Assembly (NCBI GenBank): GCA_017387685.1
Contig: JAFOEU010000058.1
Span: 1 to 64,000, forward strand
Source: Clostridia bacterium
Lineage (GTDB): Bacteria; Bacillota; Clostridia; Oscillospirales; CAG-272
Length of the DNA stretch: 64,000 nucleotides
Reading direction: 5' to 3'
Below the pieces are notes generated by a model, which did not search any database, had not been told where the DNA came from, and was given only the letters and a program-made list of their open reading frames with translations. Of the stretch, positions 22,916 through 31,387 are shown one piece after another. Numbering within the stretch: the first letter of the stretch is position 1; each line of letters opens with the position of its first letter. The position numbers and the translations under genes were made by a program.

Positions 22916-25006
22916 ATGGATAACGAAAAATACGAAAATAACGAAAACAACGAGCAAAATTCTCTTGAAGGCTTATATAAGCTTGCCGTTTCCGAGATGA
23001 ATAATGCGGTGTATGAAGCCGACTATCTGCGCGTGGCGACGCGGTTTTACGGTCTGCGCGGGTATCGGGATTCCGAGGAGCTTGAGTGGCGGTGCCGCAG
23101 AAGGGCGGAGAAGATAAGAAACGACGATCTGCTTGAATCGGCAAAGTATCAGATGAAATCGGATACTGCCGTCGGCTACCGTAAGGCGATCGAGGCACTC
23201 CGTCAGGTCAAAAACCGTATGGAAACGAAGGAGATGATCGCGCTTTGCGAGCGAAAGATCACCGCCCTTGAGGCAAATGAAAGGAAGCGTCGTCGGCGTT
23301 TGAAGGTCCTGATCACCGCGGTTGTCTCGGTCGCTTTGACGGCGATAGTGATCGGTGTCGGTTTTTGGATAAATCCGCCGCCCGTGCTCGGGTTTAAGGC
23401 AGTTGGCGACGGAATGATCGTCGTGGAGCTTAAAAAACAGCGAATAAAGGAGCTTGAGATCCCCGCAGAGGTCAAGGGAAAGCCCGTGGTTGGCATCGCT
23501 GAAGGTGCTTTTACTGATTGCGACAGCCTTATCAGCGTCAGCATCCCCGAAAGTGTCAAGGCAATAGGCAAAAATGCCTTTGCGGATTGCTCGTTTCTCT
23601 ATACCGTCAAGATTGAAGAAGGACTTGAAATCATCGCCGAGGGCGCGTTTGATAACTGTCGAATGCTTCGGGATATAACGCTTCCCTCAACTCTTGTCAG
23701 CATTGGAAACAATGCGTTCAGATTGTGTCAAGCTATTAAGGAAATCAGCTTTGGGGCGGGACTTGAGACGATCGGTGAGTACGCATTTTCTAACTGCTCG
23801 TCGCTGAAGGAGGCGATACTACCATCCAGTCTGAAAACACTCGGGGCACATGCTTTTGAAAAATGCAAGAATTTATCCGAGGTCAATTTGGGCGGAATTG
23901 AGAAAATTGAAGAATTTTCCTTTAGTGAATGCGAAAATCTCAAATCGGTCAGTGGGATTGAAAACGTAAAGTTCTTCGGTGACGGGGCGTTCTTTGGCTG
24001 TATGGATCTCAGCGTTGGCGCGATCTCTGCGGATGTCAAGCACATCGGATATGAGGCGTTCAGGTATTGTAAATCAATCGAAAGCATCACCCTTCCCGAG
24101 GGAATTACAGAGATAGGCGAGAGGGCTTTTGCTTATATGCCTATAACCAAGATAAATATCCCCGCGGGAGTAAAGACGATCGGTAATGAGGCTTTTTACG
24201 AATGCGTGAAGCTTGAAGAGGTGTCGCTCCCCGAAGGCTTGGAATCTATCGGTCATTCTGCTTTCAAGAATTGTCAGAGCCTCGATGAGATCAATATTCC
24301 CGACGGCGTTGTCAGCATTGATGCGTCTGCATTTATGAATTGCATCGCCTTGACATCGCTTACCTTGCCCGATAGCGTTACCTATATCGGAGTGGCGGCG
24401 TTCAGTTGGTGCGAAGGTCTTGAGGCGGTAAAACTGCCCACGGGTCTTGATACGATTCCGAGCAGGCTTTTTGAGGGGTGCTCTGATTTGCGTGAGATCG
24501 TGATACCTCAAAACGTCAGATCGATCGGGCTTGAAGCCTTTATTCGTTGCAAATCGCTCGGAACAGTCGTACTGCCCGAGGGGCTTGAATATATCGACGA
24601 CAAGGCTTTTTACGGCTGTTCTCTAAAGAACGGCATTGATCTACCGGGAAGCCTTACGGACATCGGAGTTTCGGCTTTTTCCACGTCGAACCTTGGCAAG
24701 ATCGTAATCCCCGGAGGGGTGAAGACCGTAAAACGCGAGTGCTTTTACCGTTGCGAAAAGCTGAGGACCGTCGTGATCAGCGAGGGGGTCGAGTATCTTG
24801 ACAATAATGCGTTTGCTTCCTGCGGTATGCTCACCAACATTACTTTTCCGAAAGGCATAAAAAATGTTCCGAGTAGCGCATTTTTTAGCTGTAAAGCATT
24901 AAGTCGGATAAATTTCGGCGGAACTGTTGCCGAATGGAACGCGTGGACGTATTCAACATATTTTTACAATGCGACCGTTGAATGCACCGACGGTATTATA
25001 ACTTAA
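22916..25006 (+). CDS. Membrane-anchored BspA-type leucine-rich repeat protein
   Basis: A 696-residue protein with a GGAAAGGAG site. Residues 1-130 are hydrophilic, charged and probably cytoplasmic, without a signal peptide; residues 131-151 form one TM helix preceded by RKRRRRLK, which predicts N-in orientation. From about 175 to 680 there are about 20 LRR_5 (BspA) repeats of about 23 residues with the pattern (L)xxI(xx)GAFxxCxxLxxVxLPxxL. BspA repeats mediate adhesion in host-associated bacteria. The end (GGTVAEWNAWTY) is a usual terminal cap of this family. The N-terminal part contains a tetratricopeptide-like helical region (YRKAIEALRQVKNR). It is transcribed alone and ends in a terminator. 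Confidence 0.92.
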   Translation: MDNEKYENNENNEQNSLEGLYKLAVSEMNNAVYEADYLRVATRFYGLRGYRDSEELEWRCRRRAEKIRNDDLLESAKYQMKSDTAVGYRKAIEALRQVKNRMETKEMIALCERKITALEANERKRRRRLKVLITAVVSVALTAIVIGVGFWINPPPVLGFKAVGDGMIVVELKKQRIKELEIPAEVKGKPVVGIAEGAFTDCDSLISVSIPESVKAIGKNAFADCSFLYTVKIEEGLEIIAEGAFDNCRMLRDITLPSTLVSIGNNAFRLCQAIKEISFGAGLETIGEYAFSNCSSLKEAILPSSLKTLGAHAFEKCKNLSEVNLGGIEKIEEFSFSECENLKSVSGIENVKFFGDGAFFGCMDLSVGAISADVKHIGYEAFRYCKSIESITLPEGITEIGERAFAYMPITKINIPAGVKTIGNEAFYECVKLEEVSLPEGLESIGHSAFKNCQSLDEINIPDGVVSIDASAFMNCIALTSLTLPDSVTYIGVAAFSWCEGLEAVKLPTGLDTIPSRLFEGCSDLREIVIPQNVRSIGLEAFIRCKSLGTVVLPEGLEYIDDKAFYGCSLKNGIDLPGSLTDIGVSAFSTSNLGKIVIPGGVKTVKRECFYRCEKLRTVVISEGVEYLDNNAFASCGMLTNITFPKGIKNVPSSAFFSCKALSRINFGGTVAEWNAWTYSTYFYNATVECTDGIIT

Positions 25007-25011
25007 ATGAA

Positions 25012-25038
25012 CAAAAATCCGCCGCGGCGGATTTTTGT
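25012..25038 (+). terminator. Terminator after the LRR gene
   Basis: ACAAAAATCCGCC stem with complementary GGCGGATTTTTGT and T-rich end. Confidence 0.85.
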
Positions 25039-25045
25039 TTTCATA

Positions 25046-25074
25046 TTGACAAAGCGCGATAAATATGATATAAT
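25046..25074 (+). promoter_or_regulatory. Consensus promoter of sdpRI
   Basis: TTGACA, 17-base spacer, TATAAT. Confidence 0.9.
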
Positions 25075-25098
25075 ACATTTAACAATTAAGTTAAATGT
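25075..25098. promoter_or_regulatory. Operator palindrome of the ArsR-type repressor
   Basis: ACATTTAAC-AATTAA-GTTAAATGT, 9-bp perfect arms directly after the -10 and before the ribosome site. A likely autoregulation site. Confidence 0.7.
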
Positions 25099-25115
25099 TA
25101 ATTGAGGTGAATCTA

Positions 25116-25394
25116 ATGGGTTTGCAAAAAACTTTGCGCGCGCTTGCCGATCCGATCAGGCGCGAGATCCTTGACCTGCTTCGCGGCGGACGGATGTCGG
25201 CGGGGGAGATCACGGAGCACTTTGACGTGACTGCGGCGGCGATCTCGCGGCATCTTTCGGTACTGAAGGAGGCTGACTTGATCCGCGATACGCGAGAGGG
25301 AAAATTTATTTATTACGATCTGAATGCCTCGGTGCTTGAGGAGATCCTTATCTGGATCGCAGAATTGAAGGGAGAGCGGAATAATGAAGAATAA
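25116..25394 (+). CDS. sdpR: ArsR-family repressor, SdpR-like
   Basis: A 92-residue winged-helix protein, start MGLQKTLRALADP, 7 bases after GAGGTG. (An ATG seven codons earlier lies in the operator and has no site.) The ArsR fold is clear: ALADPIRREILDLLRG, GEITEHFDVTAAAISRHLSVL recognition helix and a wing. No metal-binding Cys pair is present. The next gene is SdpI-like and overlaps by 11 bp. In Bacillus, SdpI senses the SdpC killing peptide and holds SdpR at the membrane, releasing the operon; the gene pair and operator here match that plan. Confidence 0.85.
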   Translation: MGLQKTLRALADPIRREILDLLRGGRMSAGEITEHFDVTAAAISRHLSVLKEADLIRDTREGKFIYYDLNASVLEEILIWIAELKGERNNEE

Positions 25395-26028
25395 GTTTAA
25401 GATTATAATTACATCTATCATAGTTTTACTTCCGATACTCGTCGGCGTTGCTTATTGGGATGAGCTTCCCGAGCAGATCGCGACTCATTGGGGGCCGAGC
25501 GGCGAGCCCGACGGGTGGAGCTCTAAAGCGGTTGCCGTGTTCCTTTTGCCGCTGTTGCTTGCGGTGATCCATATGATCTGCATTTTTGCCACGAGTTCTG
25601 ACAAAAAGAACCGTCATCAAAACCCGAAGCTGATGTCGATTACCTATTGGATAACGCCCTTGATATCATTGGTTGTAAACGGAATGACCTACGCCGACGC
25701 GCTCGGAAGTGATATTGAAGTGATTCGTATTCTGCCGATAATTTTGGGTGTGATCTTCCTCTTTATCGGAAATTATTTGCCTAAATGCACACAAAACAGA
25801 ACGGTCGGCATCAGGATCAAATGGACGTTTGAGAGCGAAGAAAACTGGAACGCTACCCATCGCTTTGGCGGCAAGGTATTGGTGATCGGCGCGATCGTAT
25901 TGCTTGCAACCGCTTTAGCCCCCGAAGAGATTTTGGCGTGGTTAATGATCGGAATAGTGCTTGCAATGGCGGCAGTACCGCTGATTTACTCCTATTGCTT
26001 CTCACGCAAAAAGAGTAAAAAGGAATAA
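25384..26028 (+). CDS. sdpI: SdpI-family membrane immunity protein
   Basis: A 214-residue membrane protein with about six TM helices. The N-terminal DUF1648 part has the signature LPEQIATHWGPSGEPDGW, and the C-terminal SdpI part has GNYLPKCTQNRTVGIRIKWT and NWNATHRFGGK. These are the expected family motifs. In Bacillus the protein gives immunity to the SdpC toxin and signals to SdpR. No sdpC-like toxin gene is in the window, so this may be an orphan immunity or a sensor for peptides made by others. Confidence 0.9.
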   Translation: MKNKFKIIITSIIVLLPILVGVAYWDELPEQIATHWGPSGEPDGWSSKAVAVFLLPLLLAVIHMICIFATSSDKKNRHQNPKLMSITYWITPLISLVVNGMTYADALGSDIEVIRILPIILGVIFLFIGNYLPKCTQNRTVGIRIKWTFESEENWNATHRFGGKVLVIGAIVLLATALAPEEILAWLMIGIVLAMAAVPLIYSYCFSRKKSKKE

Positions 26029-26036
26029 GTATATAC

Positions 26037-26072
26037 AAAAGCTCCCGCGAGCCTTGGCTCGCGGGAGCTTTT
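26037..26072. terminator. Bidirectional terminator
   Basis: AAAAGCTCCCGCGAGCC with perfect complement, T-runs on both strands; between convergent sdpI and ABC exporter genes. Confidence 0.9.
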
Positions 26073-26084
26073 GATATTGGTGAG

Positions 26085-27983
26085 TTATGAAAACTGTGAG
26101 TTGTAAAGTCCCGCGTAGGTACCGCCGAGGCGCATAAGCGCTTCGTGGTTGCCCTGCTCGATGACGTTTCCGTCCTTGACGACGAGGATGGTGTCGGCGT
26201 TCTGAACGGTGGAAAGACGGTGCGCGATTACGAAGCAGGTTCTGCCCTGCATCAGCCTCAGCATCGCCTCCTGGATCATTATCTCGGTACGCGAGTCAAC
26301 GTTTGAGGTAGCCTCGTCGAGGATGAGCATCGGAGAATCGGCGAGCATCGCGCGCGCGATCGTGATGAGCTGCTTCTGACCCTTGGAGATATTTACGCCG
26401 TTGTCGGTCATAACGGTATCGTAGCCCTCGGGAAGAGTGCGGATAAAGGCATCGATCTTTGCCGCTTTTGCCGCCTCGACGATCTCCTCCATTGTCGCGC
26501 CCTCCTTGCCGTAGGCGATGTTTTCCGCGATCGTGCCGCCGAAGAGCCAGGTCTCCTGAAGTACCATCGTGTAAGCCGAACGGAGGCTGTGACGGGTGTA
26601 GTCGCGGATCTCGTGACCGTCAAGGTTGATCGTGCCCGCATTTACGTCATAGAATCGCATAAGCAGATTGATGATCGTGGTCTTGCCCGCGCCCGTCGGT
26701 CCGACGATCGCGACCGTACTGCCCTGCGGCACGTCGAGGTTCAGATCCTTGATGATAACGCGATCGGGGACGTAGCCGAAGCGGACGTGCTCGATCTTGA
26801 CCTCACCGTGGATATCGTCGGTTTCGATAGCATTTTCGATATCGGGAGTTTCGGGAGCTTCGTCGATGATGCGGAAGATTCGCTCAGCCGCGGAGAGTGC
26901 GGATTGAAGATCGGCGATGATGTTTGCAAACTCATTGATCGGTCCCGCAAATCGGCGGGAATACTGAACGAAGGAGGAGAGATATCCGATCTCGATGAAG
27001 AAGATCGAGAGTATCGGGTCGCCCCAACGCTCCGAGGGGGGCGGAACAACACCCGTGATCGAGAGCAGAAGGAAGATTCCGCCGAACATTATGATCAGCG
27101 AGAGAGAGAGGTTGTTGATAAAGTTGGTCGAGGGACCGATGACGGCGCCGTGGTAGTCAGCCTCGTAGTAGGCATCGCAGGCGTCCTTGTTGCGTTCGTC
27201 GAATTTATCGCAGATGTGCGCCTGACGTCCGTAAGCGCGGATGGTCTTCTGACCCGAGAGCATTTCTTCGGCGTATCCGTTGAGCTCGCCGAGCTTTGCC
27301 GAACGCTTTCTGAAAAGCGGACGGACGAAGGTGGTTCGCTTTTTCGTCAGCCAAAGCGAGATCGGCACGGTGATACAGAAGACGAGGAGGAGCATCGGCG
27401 AGATCGAGATCATCATTGCGACCGAGCCGACGACGGTGACGATGCTCGCGCAGATCTGCAGAAGGTCGTGTGAGAGCGAGGTGTTGACGGTGTCAACGTC
27501 GTAGGAAATATGGCTGATGATGTCGCCCGTCTGATGAGTGTCGAAATATCCGACGGGGAGGGTGAGCAGGTGCTCGAAGATCTCCTTGCGGATGGTGTAG
27601 GTGATCTTCTGACCGAGTCTTACAAGTGTCAGCGCAAGTCCGAGAGAGAGGAGCGCCGAGCCTAAATAGCATAATATAAGGAAGGAAACTTTATTGTAGA
27701 TAACGTCAAAATCGACGGTTCCCTTGCCCGTGATCGCGTTGATCGCCTCGCCCGAGAGCTTGGGGCCGACGAGCGCGAGCAGGTTGGCGGAAAGCATAAA
27801 GAAGAATGCAAGAAGGACAGTTTCCGTATGCTTGAAAAGGTATTTTGAAAGACGCAGAAGAACCTTTTTTCGCGTCTTGGGGTCAAGCTTCTGACCTCTT
27901 CGGGTGGTGTTATTCGGATTTTTGTTTGCTCTGGGGTCGCCCATCATCATACTGCCGGGACCCATTCCGCCGCCTCTATTCAA
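26085..27983 (-). CDS. ABC exporter half-transporter, catalytic subunit
   Basis: A 632-residue TM-NBD fusion. I place the start at a TTG (MNRGGGMGPGS) 8 bases after GGGAGG; it overlaps the upstream gene by 8 bp. The N-terminus is a Gly/Met/Pro-rich tail, then six TM helices, then an NBD with Walker A GPTGAGKTT, Q-loop, signature NISKGQKQL (Ser-Lys-Gly variant), Walker B MLILDEATS with catalytic Glu, and H-loop IAHRLSTV. Together with the subunit at 27976 it should form a heterodimeric multidrug or lipid exporter of the BmrCD/TM287-288 type. Confidence 0.92.
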   Translation of the reverse strand: MNRGGGMGPGSMMMGDPRANKNPNNTTRRGQKLDPKTRKKVLLRLSKYLFKHTETVLLAFFFMLSANLLALVGPKLSGEAINAITGKGTVDFDVIYNKVSFLILCYLGSALLSLGLALTLVRLGQKITYTIRKEIFEHLLTLPVGYFDTHQTGDIISHISYDVDTVNTSLSHDLLQICASIVTVVGSVAMMISISPMLLLVFCITVPISLWLTKKRTTFVRPLFRKRSAKLGELNGYAEEMLSGQKTIRAYGRQAHICDKFDERNKDACDAYYEADYHGAVIGPSTNFINNLSLSLIIMFGGIFLLLSITGVVPPPSERWGDPILSIFFIEIGYLSSFVQYSRRFAGPINEFANIIADLQSALSAAERIFRIIDEAPETPDIENAIETDDIHGEVKIEHVRFGYVPDRVIIKDLNLDVPQGSTVAIVGPTGAGKTTIINLLMRFYDVNAGTINLDGHEIRDYTRHSLRSAYTMVLQETWLFGGTIAENIAYGKEGATMEEIVEAAKAAKIDAFIRTLPEGYDTVMTDNGVNISKGQKQLITIARAMLADSPMLILDEATSNVDSRTEIMIQEAMLRLMQGRTCFVIAHRLSTVQNADTILVVKDGNVIEQGNHEALMRLGGTYAGLYNSQFS

Positions 27984-29730
27984 GGATAGCACCTCCCATC
28001 TGTGATTTAGAAATTTCGCTGTAAACAGAGCAGGTCTGCATCAGCTTTTCGTGATCGCCCGCGCCGATGATTCGTCCCTCGTCGATAACGAGGATGAGAT
28101 CGCAGGACATAACCGAGCTTACGCGCTGTGCGACGATGACGGTTGTGGTGTCCCCGAGCTCGGTCGAGATCGCTTTACGGAGCTCCGCATCGGTCTTGTA
28201 GTCGAGTGCCGAGGATGAATCGTCAAGGATGAGTATCTTCGGCTGACCCGCAACGGCGCGCGCGATGAGAAGTCTCTGCTTCTGACCGCCCGAAACGTTC
28301 GCGCCCTTGGCATCAAGCGGATGATCGTAGCCGTCCTCATAAGCCTCGATGAAGGGGGCTGCCTGCGCGATCTTTGCCGCGCGTGCGATCTGCTCATCCG
28401 AAATATCTCTGCCGAAGCGAATGTTTTCCTTTATCGTGTCGGCAACGATGAAATCGTGCTGCATCGCAACACCGAACATCGAGTGGAGCTCGTCCTCGGG
28501 GATGGTGCGAAGATCTCGTCCGTCAATGCGGATCGCGCCCGAGGAAACGTCATAGAAGCGCATAAGGAGCGCGGTCAGAGTGGTCTTACCACTACCCGTC
28601 GCGCCGATAATGCCGAGCTTTTGTCCCGATTTCAGCTCAAAGGAAATATCGTGAAGAATGTCTTTTGTGTTGTTATAAGCAAAGTTTACCTTGTCGAAAA
28701 CGATTCCGCGTTCGCCCGCGCGGGTGGGGTAGTCGGATGAGGAGGATACGGGGAGCCCTTCCTCGGTGTCAAGCACCTCTGCGATACGGACAGCGGATGC
28801 GCTTGCCTTTGACCAGATAACGAAGATTCGCGTGATCGAGGTCATCGCCATTGAAATGAGCGTGAAATACTGAATGAATGCGATGATGTTGCCGGGTTCG
28901 CTCATTCCGCCGTTTACACGGTACGCGCCGACAAAGACGACGCAGACGAGACCGAGGTTCATAAAGAAGTTCATAACGGGGTTTGAGGATGACATTATCG
29001 AGCTTGTCTTGCGCTCGATATCGCAAAGGCTTTTGTTCACCGCATCGTAGCGGCGGTATTCGTAATCCTGCTTTGTCAGCGCCTTGATAACGCGGATGCC
29101 CTGCGCATCCTCGCGGACAACGCGGATCATACCGTCAACCGCCTTTTGAACCTTGGTGTAGAGCGGAAGTCCCTTGGCGGTCAGCGAATAGACCGCGATA
29201 AAGAGGAAGGGAAGGATCGCGATCATAACAAGGGTGAGTGCGCCGTCGAGAGTTGCCGTGATCGCAAGTCCGCCGATGAGGAGTATCGGCGCGCGGACGC
29301 CCATTCTCTGCATCGTGTTGATGAAATTGTGGATATTGTAGGTGTCGGTCGTAAGTCTTGACTCAAGGCTGGGGACGGTGAAGTGATCGGTCTGCGCGGG
29401 GGAGAGGGTCATCGTGCGGCGGAAAAGATCACTGCGGACGTCTTCTGCGACGTTACGAGCGAATTTTGCCGCCATTCGGTTCGCCCAGACACTACCGAGA
29501 ACGCCGAGACCGGCGCAGACGATCATAATGACCGCCCAAATGCAGATCTCCGTGACCTTTGCCTTGACGTCGGGATTGGGGATATCCGCCACGGGGCGGA
29601 TGACGTTGTCTATGATGTGCTTGAGAATGTAGGGAAGCGCGAGCTCAATGAGAGTTGCAAAGACCTTGACTGTGAGGGTAAAGGTCATAAAACGCGTGTA
29701 TGGCTTGAGGTAGGCAAGGATCCTTTTCAT
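27976..29730 (-). CDS. ABC exporter half-transporter, degenerate-site subunit
   Basis: A 584-residue TM-NBD fusion, start MKRILAYLKPYTRF after AAGGAGG, overlapping the MarR gene by 4 bp. Six TM helices, then Walker A GATGSGKTT, signature NVSGGQKQR, Walker B ILILDDSSSALD and an H-loop position where VAQRVSSV replaces His with Gln. The Asp in place of catalytic Glu and the Gln in place of His mark a degenerate nucleotide site, typical of one half of heterodimeric exporters. Partner: the product of 26085-27983. Substrate unknown. Confidence 0.92.
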   Translation of the reverse strand: MKRILAYLKPYTRFMTFTLTVKVFATLIELALPYILKHIIDNVIRPVADIPNPDVKAKVTEICIWAVIMIVCAGLGVLGSVWANRMAAKFARNVAEDVRSDLFRRTMTLSPAQTDHFTVPSLESRLTTDTYNIHNFINTMQRMGVRAPILLIGGLAITATLDGALTLVMIAILPFLFIAVYSLTAKGLPLYTKVQKAVDGMIRVVREDAQGIRVIKALTKQDYEYRRYDAVNKSLCDIERKTSSIMSSSNPVMNFFMNLGLVCVVFVGAYRVNGGMSEPGNIIAFIQYFTLISMAMTSITRIFVIWSKASASAVRIAEVLDTEEGLPVSSSSDYPTRAGERGIVFDKVNFAYNNTKDILHDISFELKSGQKLGIIGATGSGKTTLTALLMRFYDVSSGAIRIDGRDLRTIPEDELHSMFGVAMQHDFIVADTIKENIRFGRDISDEQIARAAKIAQAAPFIEAYEDGYDHPLDAKGANVSGGQKQRLLIARAVAGQPKILILDDSSSALDYKTDAELRKAISTELGDTTTVIVAQRVSSVMSCDLILVIDEGRIIGAGDHEKLMQTCSVYSEISKSQMGGAILE

Positions 29731-30212
29731 TGACCGTCCTCCTTTTTCGGGTTGATTGCAGAATCGAGATCTGTGTAGGCATCGCTTGAAAGCTTGGCGT
29801 ATTCTGCCGCGCGTTCCGCAATGCGGCGTGTCATTGCGAAGTACATTTCCAATTCCTCTTCGGTGAAGTCCTCGGTGATGTAGGAGTTCCACCCCTTGAT
29901 TATCTCGCGGACTCGGGGGAGCACTTCGAATGCTTTTTCGGTGGGATAGACGAGGGTTTGTCTGCGATCCTCACGGTCCCGCTCGCGGGTGACGAAGCCG
30001 TGCTCCTCGAGATAGGCAAGACTTCGCGTGACGTTGCTCTTATTTAAAAAGAGCCTTCGCGCGATTGCGTCTTGCGAAATGCCCGGATGTCTGCAAACTA
30101 CTAAGATATAAGAATGATGCTGATCGCCAAGCTCGGTGCCTTCAAGCTTATCTGCACGCCAGATGGCGGCACACCGGCTGACGATATTTATATAACGCGT
30201 TAATGACGGCAT
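29727..30212 (-). CDS. MarR-family regulator of the ABC exporter
   Basis: A 161-residue winged-helix protein: SYILVVCRHPGISQDAIA, recognition helix NKSNVTRSLAYLEEHG and wing RERDREDRRQTLVYPTEKA (the DxR motif). It comes first in an operon with the two exporter halves, overlapping the next gene by 4 bp, and the promoter contains a palindrome likely to be its operator. A drug- or metabolite-responsive repressor of the exporter is the simplest reading. Confidence 0.92.
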   Translation of the reverse strand: MPSLTRYINIVSRCAAIWRADKLEGTELGDQHHSYILVVCRHPGISQDAIARRLFLNKSNVTRSLAYLEEHGFVTRERDREDRRQTLVYPTEKAFEVLPRVREIIKGWNSYITEDFTEEELEMYFAMTRRIAERAAEYAKLSSDAYTDLDSAINPKKEDGQ

Positions 30213-30236
30213 ATCAGTTCTCCTATTTCAGAATTG

Positions 30237-30289
30237 GTTGCGTGCGCAACTATATATATATATTATATCACATTTTGGGAGATTGTCAA
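30237..30289 (-). promoter_or_regulatory. Promoter and MarR operator
   Basis: Minus strand TTGACA (30284-30289), 16-base spacer, TATAAT (30262-30267), then an AT-alternating stretch and the palindrome GTTGCGTGCGCAAC (30237-30250) in the 5' leader. Confidence 0.8.
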
Positions 30290-30297
30290 GGGGATTT

Positions 30298-30604
30298 TAG
30301 TTATTAGTTGCTAGTTATTAGTTATTAGTTGAAGGTAGATTTCCTCGCGGTGCTCGGAAATCGGGTTGTGCGATAATTTTATATGGCGTTGATGATCCTT
30401 TATTGGGCGGCGAATTTATATGCTGAAAATATAAATCTCGGGAATTTGCAGCACTGTAAATTCCCGAGATTCTTATTTACTTGTTTTAATTTTATACCGG
30501 ACAAAATTATATTAGCACCGCATAAAATTATCAATGTGAAATTTTCGCCCTCGGCGAAAATTTACCTACAACTAACAACTAATAACTAGCAACTAGCAAC
30601 TAAT
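30298..30604. repeat. MITE-like element bounded by heptamer repeats (E2)
   Basis: Left end 30298-30342: TAGTTRN-type heptamers then GGTAGATTT. Right end 30558-30604: the same in inverted orientation. Inside are nested inverted repeats: GATTTCC...GGAAATC, GATAATTTTAT...ATAAAATTATC, AATCTCGGGAATTT...AAATTCCCGAGATT (30434-30472) and ATTTTCGCC...GGCGAAAAT. No gene inside. The right end reaches into the last codons of the HAD gene. It fills the 380-bp gap between MarR and HAD genes. Confidence 0.75.
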
Positions 30605-31369
30605 CTCTTCAATTATCTTCGCTATCGCGCTCTCTCTGCAATGAACCGTCACTCGATCGGCGACTGCTTTGAGGCTGGCTGTCGCGTTGCCAACGGCGTA
30701 GCCGATGTCGGCGGATTCGACCATATCGATATCGTTGTCATAGTCTCCGACACAGATGAGTGTGTGACAGCCGAGCTTTTCCTTGAGCCATCGTGCGGCT
30801 CTGCCCTTGCTGTCGGCGGGATCGTTGAATTCGATTCCGAATTTCCAGCTTCTCGTGATGTTGAACTCACCGCCGAAGATGCTTTTGACCTTTGCGTAGG
30901 TTTCGTCGGTGTCGCGGTCGTGCATAACCGCGATCATCTTTACGAATGGAGCGGTGAAGGAGTCGATGAACTCGAGGCGCGCCTCGGGGGAATCGTTTTC
31001 GTCAAAGGTGTAAACTCCCGAGCGGCCGATTGTGTTGACGTGGAAGCATTTAATGGTGTCGCAATGATCGTATGCTGTGAAAGCCTTGAGCATCTGCTCC
31101 TTGGTTACAAGACCCTGATAGAAGATCTCTTTTCCGTCGATAGAAATGATCACCGCGCCGTTGTAGGAGATTATCGGCGCATTGGGCTTGATGATGCTTG
31201 CCGCACCCTCGGTGAACATTTCGTAATTTCGTCCGCTGGCGAAGGTGAAGTATCCTCCCTCGGACTCAAAATATGCAATGGCGTTGATATTTTCCTCGGA
31301 AAGCTTACCGTCAATATAGATCGTTCCGTCAAAATCGGAGCAGATAAGGTATCCGTCAAATTTTCCCAT
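30593..31369 (-). CDS. HAD-superfamily (Cof-type, IIB) phosphatase
   Basis: A 258-residue protein with HAD motif I SDFDGT (Asp12, Asp14), motif II region FASGRN, motif III Lys in ADSKGRAARW and motif IV GDYDNDIDMVE. The cap is of type IIB, as in Cof/YbiV phosphatases of sugar phosphates or pyridoxal phosphate. Cytoplasmic. The final Ser-Cys and TAG stop lie within the heptamer repeat of element E2, so the C-terminus has been set by that insertion. It follows the gene at 31388 at 18 bases and probably shares its transcript. Confidence 0.9.
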   Translation of the reverse strand: MGKFDGYLICSDFDGTIYIDGKLSEENINAIAYFESEGGYFTFASGRNYEMFTEGAASIIKPNAPIISYNGAVIISIDGKEIFYQGLVTKEQMLKAFTAYDHCDTIKCFHVNTIGRSGVYTFDENDSPEARLEFIDSFTAPFVKMIAVMHDRDTDETYAKVKSIFGGEFNITRSWKFGIEFNDPADSKGRAARWLKEKLGCHTLICVGDYDNDIDMVESADIGYAVGNATASLKAVADRVTVHCRESAIAKIIEEISC

Positions 31370-31387
31370 ATTATAATAATTCCTCTC

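Noticed and set aside
30383..30589. Open frame of 68 codons
   Set aside because: Lies inside the heptamer-bounded element, is interrupted by its hairpins and lacks a ribosome site.
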